Source: Epiperipatus broadwayi (taxonomy: Eukaryota; Onychophora; Udeonychophora; Euonychophora; Peripatidae). From it: DNA of 64,000 bases. Location of the stretch: positions 1,227,001 to 1,291,000 of the forward strand of contig JAQFVV010000256.1 in assembly GCA_028023455.1 (NCBI GenBank), read 5' to 3'. This document shows, piece by piece, positions 1 through 12,003 of the stretch; position 1 is the stretch's first letter; every line of letters starts with the position of its first letter. Both the position numbers and the translations under genes were made by a program. A model generated the notes under the pieces. It was not told where the DNA came from. It did no database searches and saw only the letters and a list, made by a program, of their open reading frames with translations.

Positions 1-1602
1 TTAAGATTACTTAGTCATTTATCAGTTACTTTGTAGTGTCTAAACACTTTAATTACACATATGATTAAAGGAATGAAAGATCAATAGTCTAGTTTACTCA
101 AAGGTATTTTTTTAAGAAAAATTGTAAACTTAACTAAACTTAGCTGTAAAATGTATCTTCAATTCCAGTACAAAATTATTACATTCTATAAAATATATGA
201 TGAGATATTAGTTTTTTTAAATTCTGGTTTTCCAGTCTTTAAAATAAGTTACATTGATTAATGTAATTTTATTGTATCAGTAGTATACAGCCAATATTTA
301 TTTGCATGCATTTATGCTCAAAACAAAAGCATGTTATAGAATGTTATGGCTAGAAATCAAAACGTATAAATAAGAATGTAAAAGAAGTCATGAGAACTTA
401 TGTTTTAAATATTAATATGCTTCAAACCTAAATAATAGATAATAGCTGCATTTAAAATAAGTTCTATCTCAAACTTAATGGCAGGAAATTATTTGCTCAT
501 TCTTCAAAAGCAACTTCTTTTTATGCTATGTCACATTGCTGCTAAAATGGCCAATTTATATTTTCAAATACAAGAAGTATGTTTTTGTTTTCATTAAAAA
601 TAAAATTTTCAACTGATTTACATATTATTGTTATTGATTTGATTAAACATTTGATTCAATCAATCAAAAAAGTCAGTAAAACATTATTTGTGATTTGATT
701 AATTTTTATTTGGTGAAATAACAAAATGAATGTGGCACTTTATATAAGCAATACAGAGATTTAATAATGATAGCTTTATAACTAACAAAAGCTAAGAACA
801 TCATTATTAATTGCTTATATTAAAATAATAGCAATTCTCCCATAATATAATATCATCTAGTGCAAGCTATAATAATTAATGGTGGTCATGTGATGTTTTA
901 GTGGTTTTAACTAATTATATCCACTGTAGATTTTTTTAAGGTTTTGATAATAATATATTGTCCTGAAAATAGATATCCTAATCCTATCAATTCAGTCAAA
1001 AATCATTTTTATTACAATAGTATGTTGAACAGTTTGAATAATGGTACCAGAATTTTTATAACTACATCTAAAGACATTCAATATTTAATGTTGGATGATA
1101 GAATAGTTCAACATATAAGTACATCTATTCCATTAGCTCACATTTTGATAGATATATTCATTTTGATGAGATTATAACAGCATTTTGCAATTGTAAAAAT
1201 GAAAGAGTTAAAAGTTTTGTTAGGATTACTAAAAACATTTTAAAACATTGCAATAATATATTAGCTTCAATCTATTTGATTTTTTAAAATAAATATATGG
1301 TTATAAAAAATGATGGCACTTTATCTTAAAAATGCTGCTCACTTCAAATTTTTAAAAATAAAAGAAATGACTACAGTAATTATCATAGAATAATCATTTT
1401 TATTCACTGCAGAAAAAGCATTTTCAATAATTTTATTTTTCATGTTTGCTTCCATTCATAGATAAGTGGTGATCAAACCCAGAATATTTACCCAATCAAG
1501 AAATTCTATGGATATGTTTTGTTGCCAGAAAATAAAAGTAATGTGTGAAAATAAGTGATTTATATGTTAAATGATCATCATTTTATATAGTTAACTAAAT
1601 AG
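1..1602. other. AT-rich non-coding DNA
   Basis: No open frame here looks like a protein. The small frame at 944-1177 has no recognisable motif and its composition matches its surroundings. Around 880-930 a short stretch (catgtgatgttttagtggtt) resembles the outer part of the family A repeats seen at 60440 and 47250, so a decayed family A end is possible. Otherwise I see nothing beyond AT-rich intronic or intergenic sequence. Confidence 0.6.
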
Positions 1603-2270
1603 GTTAAAGATGGCTCCTGGAAGTTGCATTAGACCATAAAATCTAAATGCAGTATTCTCAAATTCAAAGCTCCTCATTAATGAAGATCTCAAGCTAGAAA
1701 CAAGTCTGGGGATATTGGATGACTAGGCATTAGATAGGGATTTTATGCACAAACCTTTCTGCATCCATTGATTCCTCTGGCTTGCACTGAATGGCACAAC
1801 TGTATGGAGAGTTTTGCCTCTGTGTTAACAGCATGTGTAAGCATAAAGGATGTTTATAATGTCATGTTTAGTGGCTTATTATCAATCCTTCCCAGTAGTA
1901 TTATGGTGACTGTGATTATTAAACAACCTAAGACACCAAAATATATAGATGCTGAGCTGAGTTCAAATCTATATGATGATACAAGAAAATAAGCTTGAAT
2001 TGAAAGCATTAGTGTGTTTTTAGTTTTAAATAAAAGCTTCATAGTTAACTAAAAAAATAAAAGGTAGCTGTTGGAGAGTTGCATTAGGTCCTATGATCTA
2101 AGAGCAATGCTCTCCGATCCAAAAGCTCAAATGATAAAGCCACAAGATAAAAACTGGTCTGGAAATATTGGATTAGTAGACACTAGATAGGGATTTTATG
2201 CACAAACCTTCTTGCATCCATTGATTACTAAAACTTGCATGGTGATACTACTGTATGGAGAGCTTAATAT
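1603..2270 (+). repeat. Family A hammerhead-type repeat, about 1.5 tandem units
   Basis: Two successive units share the same order of blocks. Each has a 'gttgcattag' block, a 'gctc' box before a hammerhead-like motif, an 'attggat' block, and then 'gggattttatgcacaaacct', 'gcatccattgatt' and 'ctgtatggagag'. The hammerhead positions (1680 and 2131) are about 450 bases apart, which gives the unit length. Other copies lie near 36.4, 39.6, 46.6, 47.1, 47.5 and 60.3 kb on both strands. The small open frame at 1768-1992 lies inside the unit and is probably incidental. Tandem units with a hammerhead in each are what reverse transcription of a circular or multimeric RNA would leave, as known for retrozymes. 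That origin is inference; the repeat structure is visible directly. Confidence 0.75.
1680..1706 (+). ncRNA. Degenerate hammerhead-like motif (family A, unit 1)
   Basis: The first core strand reads ATGAAGA where a hammerhead has CUGANGA, so C3 is changed. A short AGCT-containing arm follows, then GAAAC, a two-base loop AA and GTC. The GAAA core and the GUC cleavage triplet are kept. The C3 change should abolish or strongly reduce cleavage. The equivalent motif of unit 2 (2131-2159) is further decayed, with AAAAC in place of GAAAC. Confidence 0.45.
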
Positions 2271-3734
2271 TGACTTATATGTTGTTTTTATTAATTTGAA
2301 CAAGATATTTTATTTACTTAATCAAATTTTTTTACAGTTACAGCAATTTCTTCCTGAAGATTTATTCATATTATAAAGCTACTATATGATGTTATGGAAA
2401 AAACCCATTTGTGCTGATAGAGAAAATTGACATATTCTTCCAATTTTATTTTTCATTTTGTGGCAATGGTTTTTGAAACAGTTTATAGGTAGATTCATAT
2501 TAGGTATATAAAATGCCATGTAGGTTTGATGATGCTAATTTTTCCAATTCAAAAGATAATATATAGAATGTTCTTAATGTTTTGAGTTTGGTTTAGTAAA
2601 AGAATCAAATAATTCGTCCTCAGTGAAGATAAAAAAATCATAAACAGAAACTAATATATATCATCTTGAGAATGTGAATTAGTATAAGAAACTTTTCAGA
2701 TTTTTTATCTAGGAAAATAGATTTAGATGCTAAATTGCAGCATAGATTCTAATTTGCTGTTGCATTTAAAAAAGTTAAAATGTAAGCTAATTTATAATAA
2801 TAATATAACTATTTCAATTAAAAGCTTTATCAAATTTTAAAAATATAATGACAAAACCAGTCAGAGTGGTCTTTAATTGTTTTCTGAGAAAGTTGAAGTC
2901 ACAATTGCGAGAATATATCTTTGTCGTATTCAACATTTGAAAATAACAGGAAGTTATAGACTTCCTTTAATAGTATTTCATGAGGAATTTAAACAGTTTT
3001 TATTCTAAAAAGATGCAAATTTTCATTGCTTTCAATGAGAAATTATGGCTGACATTAGAGTATAATGAAGTTGTAAGCAAAATCTTGAAAAATAAATAAA
3101 TAAATCTTCATAAAAACATAGATGTTTATTAATTTAAAAATGTGAATCAGTTAAAATATTTTGATACATTTTTATATAGAAAGACAGATTTGGTTGTTGA
3201 TATACAGCCTGATCTTTGATACATTACTGTTATGTATAACAAGTTTAAAAAGATCTTTAATTAAGTTAGTTGAAACAGTGCTATTATTTTACCAAATTGA
3301 ATGCATGAAAATGAGTCATGAACCTCTTATCATCATAACATGAAAGCACTTTTTTTTTAAATTTAAGATGCTTTCTAAGATTTTGAATATATTGTGGCAA
3401 AATAAGAGTGATTAACATTTCTTTAGCTTGATAGATGTCTTGGTATTGAATTTACTATTTTAAGGTCATATCTTTGCTGGATTTTATAATGAATTTGAAC
3501 ATAGTTTTTGTATGAAAATTAGACACTATTTACTGTATCAATATTATCTCAAAGGCACTGTAAAGAAGTTCATTACTGATTGTTTTCATTCAAAGAATAT
3601 AGCCAAAAATATAGTAATAACTACAATTCCTCCAAGGTGTTGAAGTCTTTAAGAAAATAAAAAAATGTTGTAAAAGAAATTGACATAGCTGTGCAATGTA
3701 TCAAATAAATAGATTAGCAATCTAGTGTATGATA
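2271..3734. other. AT-rich non-coding DNA
   Basis: No coding potential or recognised repeat can be supported. The frame at 3161-3343 has no motif. I see only A- and T-rich unique-looking sequence. Confidence 0.5.
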
Positions 3735-4048
3735 TAAAAAATAAAGAGCTCTGCTAATTTGCTCTAACAAGCTTTATTGATAAATGCCAGCTAAACAAAG
3801 CATTTAAAAATATCTATCTTGAAAATCACTCCTTAGCCTCGGACCAATAGTTTCATGCTTTGGCACTCCTCAGTGAGACACTAGGGTAGTTTCAGACACT
3901 AGATATTCATGGAGGAATGCCAAAACAGGAAACCATTGATCTGAGGCTAAGGAATGGTTTTCAAGATAGAGATTTTTAAATACTTTGTTTAGCTGGTATT
4001 TATCAATGAAGTTTGTTAGAACAAATTAGCAGAGCTCTTTATTTTTTA
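3735..4048. repeat. Family B fold-back carrying a hammerhead motif in each arm
   Basis: The left arm begins ataaagagctctgctaattt and is mirrored by the right arm, which ends aaattagcagagctcttta. Both arms run inwards for about 130 bases with scattered mismatches to a centre near 3890. Each arm contains a hammerhead-like segment, so the two face each other on opposite strands. A partial copy of the same family lies at 57545-57725, where 'gataaatgctt' and 'cttaaaatatctgtc' match the arm. A transcript of the whole unit would fold into one long hairpin. It may have formed by head-to-head joining of two copies; the mechanism is not visible. Confidence 0.75.
3842..3873 (-). ncRNA. Hammerhead ribozyme candidate with intact core (family B)
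   Basis: Read on the minus strand, 3873-3867 is CTGAGGA, which fits the core CUGANGA. A stem II follows (GUGC, loop CAAA, GCAU; the first pair is G-U). Then come GAAAC (3854-3850), a five-base loop and GTC (3844-3842), in which AC pairs with GU as a minimal helix III. Upstream GUCUCA can pair with downstream CGAGGC as helix I, with one mismatch next to the cleavage site; the opposite arm has the matching TGAGGC. All essential core bases and the GUC triplet are present. This is type I topology with a two-pair helix III, as known from PLEs and animal retrozymes. Activity is inferred. Confidence 0.65.
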
Positions 4049-5549
4049 TTTACAAGCTTAAAAATTGAGTCGTGTGATATATTATGATTTTTTTTTTTTA
4101 GTGTCTGATATATCTAAGTATATTTGTGTTTTATGAACTGCATTACTTTTCATTTTTTTAGAATTAGAATGGCTATATTCATTTACAAATAGCTGTTAAA
4201 AAATAATCAATTGCTTATGACTTGAATTCAAATCTTAGACTTGAAATTTTGAAATCACTTATTTGGATAGTTTAAATTCATGTTTTTTACAAATTCAGTA
4301 TGATAGCATTTCTTTTTTCGTAAAAGGCTATAATAATCAGAAATTGGATACAGGAATTTATTTTTTTTCTATTAATTATGATTTTTGTCTTTATATTATC
4401 AAACTAACTAACAATTTCAAATATTAATTTAAATGAAATTCTAATGAATTTAATAAGCACATAAATAATTTTACAGTGTATTAAATATGTAACACTAAGA
4501 ATATAAGCCAATTCACAGAATAAACAAGACTGAATAGAGTGACATTAATGTAAACAAAGAATGAATCTTATTTACAAAGTCCTTTAAATGAATCTTTGAG
4601 AATGTAGGTTGTGAATTATTTTAATAATGTGTTCTGCTTTGTTTTTTATGAATAAGTTTATATTCTTAACTTGACATATTTTTCTTATTAAAAAAAACTT
4701 TGTTGATAAAAAAAATTATATGCAAATAGGCAAACGTATATACCACAACTTTAATGATGTGGTAATACTATAAGTTGTTTAACTTCAATGAAATATAATT
4801 TAAATTTGAAGAGGGATTTATTCTAATATTGCATAATTATGATAATTAAACTAATGAAAAGTCCAGATATTTATTTTCAAGAATAAAATCTGATGGGATA
4901 TGTTAATGAAAATAAAGACTTAAGTTATGAGATAGCATAGATTACCAAATTTTGGTCAGTGTATTATTGTGTAAAAGTTTGTGAGAGTATAGGTATGAGT
5001 TGAACCATTTCTTGTTATTTCTTTTAAATACCTTGTACTTCTTATTGTCAAATATTAAGGATTAGGATGCAAGTCACATGCTTCTTAGTGAGTGAATAAT
5101 TGCAGATACATTATAGGATTAAAAGTATTTTATATATGTTTTAAGTAATTGTTTGAAGTTGATTATTTACCTATGAAACACGAATAGATGAAGAGATGAA
5201 AAGTATGGACAAGTTTGAAAAACGTTTAGCATTTCTTTTGGATAATTAGCACCACACATATTACAGAAATCTATTTGGCTTTATCACTAGGTGCTAATTA
5301 ATTAAATCTGTGATTATAGCATTAACAAAAAATAATAAAAAAATGTCATGACTGTATAATTTATTTTGATAGTGGATAAATTTAAAAAAAGATTTATAGA
5401 GTTAATTTAAATCTGACATGTTTGTGTGAAATAGATGTGTTATTTTTTTAGATTTATGAGATGTGTTCATTTAGAATATGTATTTATTTAAAAGAAATGT
5501 TACATTTATTATAATAATTTTTATTATCCATTAAATAAAAGAGAATTGG
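4049..5549. other. AT-rich non-coding DNA
   Basis: No gene, RNA or repeat could be recognised. Short poly-T and poly-A runs only. Confidence 0.5.
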
Positions 5550-7335
5550 ATATATGAAAATAAGTGTAAACAAATTTGAACATAGATATATAAAAAAAGT
5601 CCATATGTAATAAGGGTGATGAAGTTAAAATGGTGAAGAATGTAATGGAAAAAAATAATCTTTTCATAGGATACCTGGAAATAATTACAAGAAAAAAATA
5701 TTTAAGATGAGTGACAAGAATATATAAATATGAAAGGAGATATAGATTTAATAACAGAGACACTTTTGAGGAATAAAGAAAATTCATGCCTTCAAAAATG
5801 TAAATAGAAGATGCTTAATAGATGTGATGAAGATAAGAAAGGAAGGAGTACAATGGTTATTGTTAAAAAAGATATCTTAGACAGAAACTGAAAAGAACAT
5901 TTGTAGATGACATTGAAGTATAGTTTCTGAAAATTGGTAAGATATGAAAGCTTAAAATGAGTGTATTTGGAAATATTTACATAAGGGTAAAAATGAGTTT
6001 ATAAAGATTTATTATGGATTTGTAGATAATATAAATAGTCATAATAATTCTATTAATGAAGTATATGAATGGAAAATTATTAAAAGATTGTGAAAGAAAG
6101 GTGTATTGAAAATTATCAAATTAAATATATAATGAGTTTACATAGTTGAGGCAGAATTTAAAATATACTTGATATGATTATATGTTGATAGATAAAGAGA
6201 TGAAAAAATAATTAAAGGTATTTTACGAGGAAGAAAAAAGATATAGTAGTGTTTATAATACTATATTGGTAGATTAGAAATATCTGACAGGCATAAACTG
6301 AGTAAAGTTAATATCTTGAAAATAATTATGAAAGATAGTGATTATAAAAGTTATGAAGAGTGAATGGAAAATAACTAAGAAGCTTGCAAATGATTATATA
6401 TTTAGAATCAAAAAGATTAATAGAAAAAATAAAGGGAAAAAACTTTAGAAAGTGTAAAAGAAAAAAAATGTATGTAGGGATTATAGAAAGACTATTAAAA
6501 AGCTATTGTGAGAAGAGGTAAGACAATTGCTTAAAGAAAACGAATAGCTAGAATAGATTGTAGATGGGAATGGTAAGACATATGAAAATATGAAGAAAAA
6601 TATAGAAAGGGTTAATATATTATTAAATGCAGTGGAAAGAGAATATGAGGATAAAAACAAAAATTTGGGAAATTACTTAATGAATTTATAATAAAAACTT
6701 TGGATAAATAACATTTAGTATGGGAATATGATTTATTAGAGAGTTTAATTTATGAGAAGAGCAATAGGTAGATTAAAAAAGAAAAAAAGATTATAGGAAT
6801 AGAATATAATTTATTTATTGTATTCCTGTTGATTAAAATATCTTGCTTATTATATTTTTGGATATGAAGTATATGATAAGATGAATAGAAATGCTTGTGG
6901 TAAAAGTTTGAAAATATGAGAATCGATTCCATTTTGTTAAAAATGATTAAGAGGTTTTACAAAAATAATAAATACCAATTGGAAGTTATAGAATCAATGA
7001 AAGTTAAATATGAAATTAGGTTTTAAAAATAAATATCTACATCATCTTTGCCATTTATTTTATTTCTAAGAGAAATGTAGATTAAGATAGATAATTAGAA
7101 CAAAGAATATATATAATATGTTGGCTTTTTTTTTGACAATGATATGGACTTTTTTTTACAAATGGAGTAGAAAAAAAATGGATTTGTCATTTGGAAAGTA
7201 TCCAAAAACAAAATATAAAAATGAAATTCAATGCAAAAAAAAGTTAAGATTCTAATATTTAATGTGACTAAAACTAAAAGATGGTAAGAGAGAAATATTT
7301 TTTTGAAGTAGGAGATTATAAATATTTAGATATTT
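5550..7335. other. A/G-rich stretch, possible decayed retroelement
   Basis: The plus strand is unusually purine-rich for about 1.8 kb, full of gaa, aga and aaag words. This is typical of the coding strand of an ancient, Lys/Glu-rich retroelement frame. Translations in all frames are broken every few dozen codons, and no RT, endonuclease or Gag motif survives. The minus-strand frames at 5524-5787 and 6750-6932 look like shadows of this composition. Similar purine-rich sequence resumes at 8340-8880. I cannot assign a family. Confidence 0.3.
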
Positions 7336-7339
7336 TGCT

Positions 7340-7550
7340 AAATTAAACTGAGAGACTGCAAATCTCTCGCACTCACAACCAATCAGATTGTAAATACAAG
7401 ACAGAGAATTTAACAAGGAAAGGATGATCCACCCTATTCTTTACTTGTCTTTGAATATATCCAAGCCAGTCTAAAGTACTTAGATCTGTCTCATATTTAC
7501 GATCTGATTGGTTGTGAGCGTGAGAGATTTGCAGTCTCTCAGTTTAATTT
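7340..7550. mobile_element. Short inverted-repeat element flanked by TA
   Basis: Inverted arms of about 57 bases (7340-7396 and 7494-7550) share aattaaactgagagactg and, further in, cactcacaaccaatcaga, with only a few differences. The core of about 100 bases has no coding capacity. The arms are preceded and followed by TA, which would fit a two-base TA duplication and a Tc1/mariner-type MITE. Because the flanks are AT-rich, TA alone is weak evidence. Confidence 0.65.
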
Positions 7551-7985
7551 AAATACTGTTTGCGCTTTATAAAATAAATATTTTGCTTAAGTGAAAAAGG
7601 GAATTATGCAGATAGTTGGGAATTAAAGTTAAGAAAAAAGCCCCCCCCCCCTTAAAAAATGTGATTGGTTAAAAATCTGGCATATGTCTCATATATAAAA
7701 TATAAAGTATGTACATTTGGAAAGGAGTGATGGTACCTGACTTAACATTTGGAAATAATGTACTTTATATTAGAAAAGATATTCAGAAAATTTTAAATTG
7801 AATACAAAAATGAAACATTGGATGGTGAAATAGCTGGCTAATAAATGAGGCTAAATTATTTAAGGTGAAATAATGTGGACTTCGTTTTTAATGAGTGAAA
7901 TTAAAAATTAATTTAAAATGTGTGAAATGTTTTAATATGTGAATGAAAATATATTAGTAAACTACTGTTCAATTGGATTGTGTAG

Positions 7986-8087
7986 AAACCATAGAAATGA
8001 ATTGTCTATCTATTATCTGTGCACATTGTGCAAGAAATACTTTATAATGTGCAAAGTTAATAGGTAGACAATTCATTTCCATGTTTT
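7986..8087. repeat. Palindrome with 42-base arms
   Basis: Positions 7986-8027 and 8046-8087 are near-exact inverted copies around gaaatgaattgtct, with an 18-base spacer. It is too short for a full element, and there is no obvious target duplication. It could be a tiny fold-back or a stem-loop relic. Confidence 0.6.
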
Positions 8088-8217
8088 ATATTAAAAAAAG
8101 AGATAAATATATAAGATTAATTACAAATACTGTACTACATAATTAGGGTATACATAATTATAAAATATTGAAAAGGAGGATAAATAAGTTTATTAAAGAA
8201 CAGGAATTAAAATTATG

Positions 8218-8219
<2 letters not shown>

Positions 8220-8261
<42 letters not shown>

Positions 8262-8292
8262 CCTATATATTTAATATACTTTTATATAACTC

Positions 8293-8334
<42 letters not shown>

Positions 8335-8345
8335 GGAGTTATATA
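8220..8345. repeat. Two (AT)n arrays within palindromic flanks
   Basis: Two (AT)n runs lie here. The second (about 8297-8330) is bracketed by the inverted arms tatataactccaaat and atttggagttatata. The open frame at 8168-8356 is an artefact of the dinucleotide repeat, giving alternating Tyr and Ile. Confidence 0.85.
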
Positions 8346-11300
8346 AGAGTATATAAAATATGAAAGGATATATGACAACACTAATAGAATTCTATTATCA
8401 TCTCATGAAAGGAGAAATTCTTTAATAACTAGAGAAAGAAGGCAAAAATAAGAATAAGAAATTTGGTTATATATGTAGTTTTGTGAGAATAGAAAAGGCA
8501 TACTGAAAATTTATTTTGGATTGTAGAAAATTGAACAAGGATCAAGATAAATTATATGGAGGGTGGAAGAAATTTAAAAATAAAAAGTGATAGAAGTAAA
8601 GATTTTACAGTATTTTTATTTTGATTTTTATAATGAAATTGGGGAATGAGAGATAAAGATGGTGAAATTATTAAAACAGCTTTTATTAAGTAAGATAGGT
8701 GAAAAAAGAAAGCAGGATTGGTAAATAATAGGCTAATAAGGAATAAGAAATAGTTCAGTTTCTTATAGTAGGTAAGGATTTTTGGAAGTGGGGGGCTTGG
8801 TTAACAAGATTTTTGAGCATAGAGCTTATTCACAGATACTTCAGACTTTATTTAAAAATAAGCTATTTTACTTCATATAACATCACAAAGAGATTTAACT
8901 TTGCAAAATTTAGTTTGCAAAAATCTATATGACCAACTAACTATTGATGATGAGAACGTATTATTGCTTGGTCCGAGTACCTTATTGCCTCGTTATTTCA
9001 ATTTTATCTTTAGATGTAGAATTAATCCACACACACACATATATATATATATAGACTAACACTGAAAAGATTTGAAATTGGATGACACTGGTGTATTGAA
9101 AAGCAATCATTGTCTAATCTTTTTACATCAGTGAGGGCATGATTATAAATAGTAAACAGACGATTCTCCATATTTGCATAATTAATTTGCTTATGTTGTC
9201 TTTCTAAAAACTGCTTTTGTTTGACTGAAATCATTCTTAATTATGAATAATTTTCATTAAGATTTTAATAATTATCTTTTTAATTTTTTAATTAAAAGAC
9301 AAATTGAAATCGTTTACTCTGGCTATCATTGTGTGTATGTGTGTAATAAAGAGCGACAAGTCTTCTGTGAACAATGCACTCTTTGAATTTTTTATTGGTT
9401 TAAATATTACTAATATTGACTCTTTTTAAGAAACGTAATTTATTTTGATTATCATAAATTATTTGCTTTTCATATATATATCGCTTTTTAAAAAAAAAAA
9501 CAAAAAAATTAGATAATTTTTTGGAGTATTTTAAAAATGATGCATTTTATATGCCACCACCAAAAGTAAAAAAAAAAAATAGAAATTAAATAATTGGAAT
9601 AAAGTTTAAAAATTTTTTTTATGTAATTTGAAGGTAAGACTATTTTTTTGGAATTTATCTTATAGAATTTAATATACGTATATATTATATTTACAATCCT
9701 ATTGCATTTCCAGAATTAACATGTAGTCTTTTAATAACTTCTTATTTTAATATCTTATATAAAAATATATGACTTTATGATTATGATACATCATTTTTAT
9801 GTAATAGAATGTTTTCATTTTGTAACATCTATAAATAAAATAAAAACTATACTCGAAAGATATGTTTAAAGATTTGTGATGATAACATTTTACTTATAAT
9901 AATATATTCGGACTATTTCAATCATCAAGTTGAATTATTAATTGTTTTTAGAAAAAAATTAAACTATATGTATACTTTTATAAATACATTTGTTATTATA
10001 ATATTCATATAAATATATTTGTTAGCATAACATTCATATTATTTTCAAGTAATATTTTTTCTCTCTCATTCAGTATGGCTGGTCTGATCAAAGACCATCT
10101 CAGACAGGGTTTCAATTGGTGACCTTAGATTTGTTAATAGTGTCACAATAGAAAATAATGCTTAACAGCAAAGCACTCACAGGCAGCTGCATTTTAAGCA
10201 GAATAATTGCAGAATCCTAATGTTGAACAATTTTCCTGAATAACTATTGTGGAGTTCTCTTGAAGACTAATAACTGCAAAGAGTTCATGAATAATACATA
10301 GTGTGTCTAGCCAAGAGAGTAGAGTGTCAAATAATTTTTTTAGGCTTTTATAAGTGAACTGTCTATTGTTCTACCCACAGGAATTTCCTAGAATCTTCTT
10401 GAACAATACCGTGACTCAAGTATTTTCAGATAAGCCAGCATCTCTTTTTTTTTAATTATTAAATTCCAAGCTAATTTACCTAGACAATGTCCAATGTAAT
10501 GAAACTACATATTTTTGTTAGATTCTTTATCACTAAAAGTTAATAAGTAACATTTTATAGATTAAGCATTGGCTTTTAAATATTATAAAATTTTATACAA
10601 AGATAAAAATTTATTACAAAGTTCATTTTTCTTGTTGACAAAATTATAAAATTAAATAATAGCTAATTGAAATACATTACAATTCATGTGTGCATGATAT
10701 ATGTTAGGTCACATTCACTAAAACATAATTTAAATAAAAAAAAGTAATTTGAGTGAAAATTTAAATTAGCCGAAGAGATGTAAATTAAACTTGAATAAAA
10801 TTTACAATTAATATAAGAACAAAACTTTTCAAAGGCATAGTATATTACAAACATAACCTGATTATGTCATTGGGTTCTTCACATTTTGATGTTGTATTTA
10901 ACATACTTATTAATGGGTAGAATGCTGATGATAAAATGAACAAATGTAATATTAAATATAAGGTTGTGTTCTGATATTGGTCCAGTTACATTGGCGAGTA
11001 AAATGTGCACTGAGAAAAAGAATTTATGAACATGTTTTTTTTAATATAATAAATTGTGATATTCTGCAAATAGATATAAATCTATATTTACAGAACATTC
11101 AGAATGGAATTATTTACTTTGAAAATGTTTTTATTTTGTATAAAGAAAATGATTTGAAAAAAAAATCAAAAAGATATATTTTATAAATATGATGATAATT
11201 TATTAAATAAGCAATAAAATTGTATTAATATACTTCATTTCTGGAAAGCTGGTCATTCACTTAAAAATGTTTGTCATGAGATTTTTTAAAAAAAAATTTA

Positions 11301-11590
11301 ACTGCTACTCAAGATGGCATTTTTGCTATAAGTGGGATATAGCTATTATTTATTTATATATAAAGGTATATTGTATATTGTAGAGTTTATTTCAGAAGTT
11401 TTTTGTTTGTATATATTTCCAAATATTTCACTCTTTATCATCTTTATTTTTATCATCCAAAGTTTGTTATTCAATCTTGGCTTTTCTCTGAATTTTTGAA
11501 GAACCAATAACTTACAATTGTTTCAGATATTATTATTACATCCAAAACTAAATTTGATGTATTGATGATTTGACTCTGGTGAGTGATGCA
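8346..11590. other. AT-rich non-coding DNA
   Basis: Purine-rich decayed sequence continues to about 8880. A short CA/TA repeat lies near 9029-9051. Around 10060-10330 there is a more complex, less AT-rich stretch (ggctggtctgatcaaagacc and following) that I could not assign. No protein-like frame occurs. The rest is AT-rich sequence with homopolymer runs. Confidence 0.5.
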
Positions 11591-11651
11591 AACAAGTTAC
11601 ATACTATATATATATATATATATATATATGTAACTTGTTTGCATATATATA

Positions 11652-11692
<41 letters not shown>
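11591..11692. repeat. (AT)n arrays around a small palindrome
   Basis: The arms gcaaacaagttacat and atgtaacttgtttgc flank one (AT)n run. A second (AT)n run follows directly and abuts the PLE remnant. This palindrome-plus-(AT)n layout recurs at 8297, 21697, 41493 and 41570. Confidence 0.8.
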
Positions 11693-11693
<1 letters not shown>

Positions 11694-12003
11694 AATCTCA
11701 TGTAAAAATTGTAAAGCTTCTTACATAGGTATGAGTAATCATCGCATCAGTGTTAGGAGAGATGAGCATGCTAATGCAGTTAAACAACCCTCATCATCAT
11801 CAGCACTCTCACTCCATACTATAGATTCAGGTCATAAAATAGATTTTTCTAGTACCAGGATCATATCCAGATGTGATAATCTCTACCAATGCAAAATCAG
11901 AGAAGCCATTGAGATACTTAAAAGGCCAGATTGTATCAATAAGCGAGATGATACGTGCAAACTTCCTCCTATTTGGAAAGATTTCTTTAAAAAACATTCT
12001 TAA
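11693..12003 (+). pseudogene. Penelope-like element GIY-YIG endonuclease domain, 5'-truncated
   Basis: About 103 codons encode the C-terminal endonuclease of a PLE. Visible motifs are SCKNCKASYIGMS, with the CxxC pair and the YIG signature; an Arg-rich helix (ISVRRDEH); the His pair in LHTIDSGHKIDF, completing a CCHH zinc-binding pattern; and the candidate catalytic Glu in KIREAIEI. It ends at a normal TAA. The reverse transcriptase is absent. The apparent start is only the upstream (AT)n array, so this is a remnant. It is clearly diverged from the PLE at 19.3-20.7 kb, so at least two PLE lineages are present. In PLEs this nuclease nicks target DNA for priming. Confidence 0.8.

Noticed and set aside
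8168-8356. Open frame with Tyr-Ile repeats
   Set aside because: Translation of an (AT)n microsatellite; the same applies to the frames at 17920-18189, 48394-48600 and parts of 50060-50338.
10078-10122. Possible exon after a good acceptor (ctctctcattcag) with a less AT-rich body
   Set aside because: One frame is open for about 25 codons and another for 15, but none matches a protein I know. The following GTGACC is a weak donor, and the composition continues into non-coding-looking sequence.
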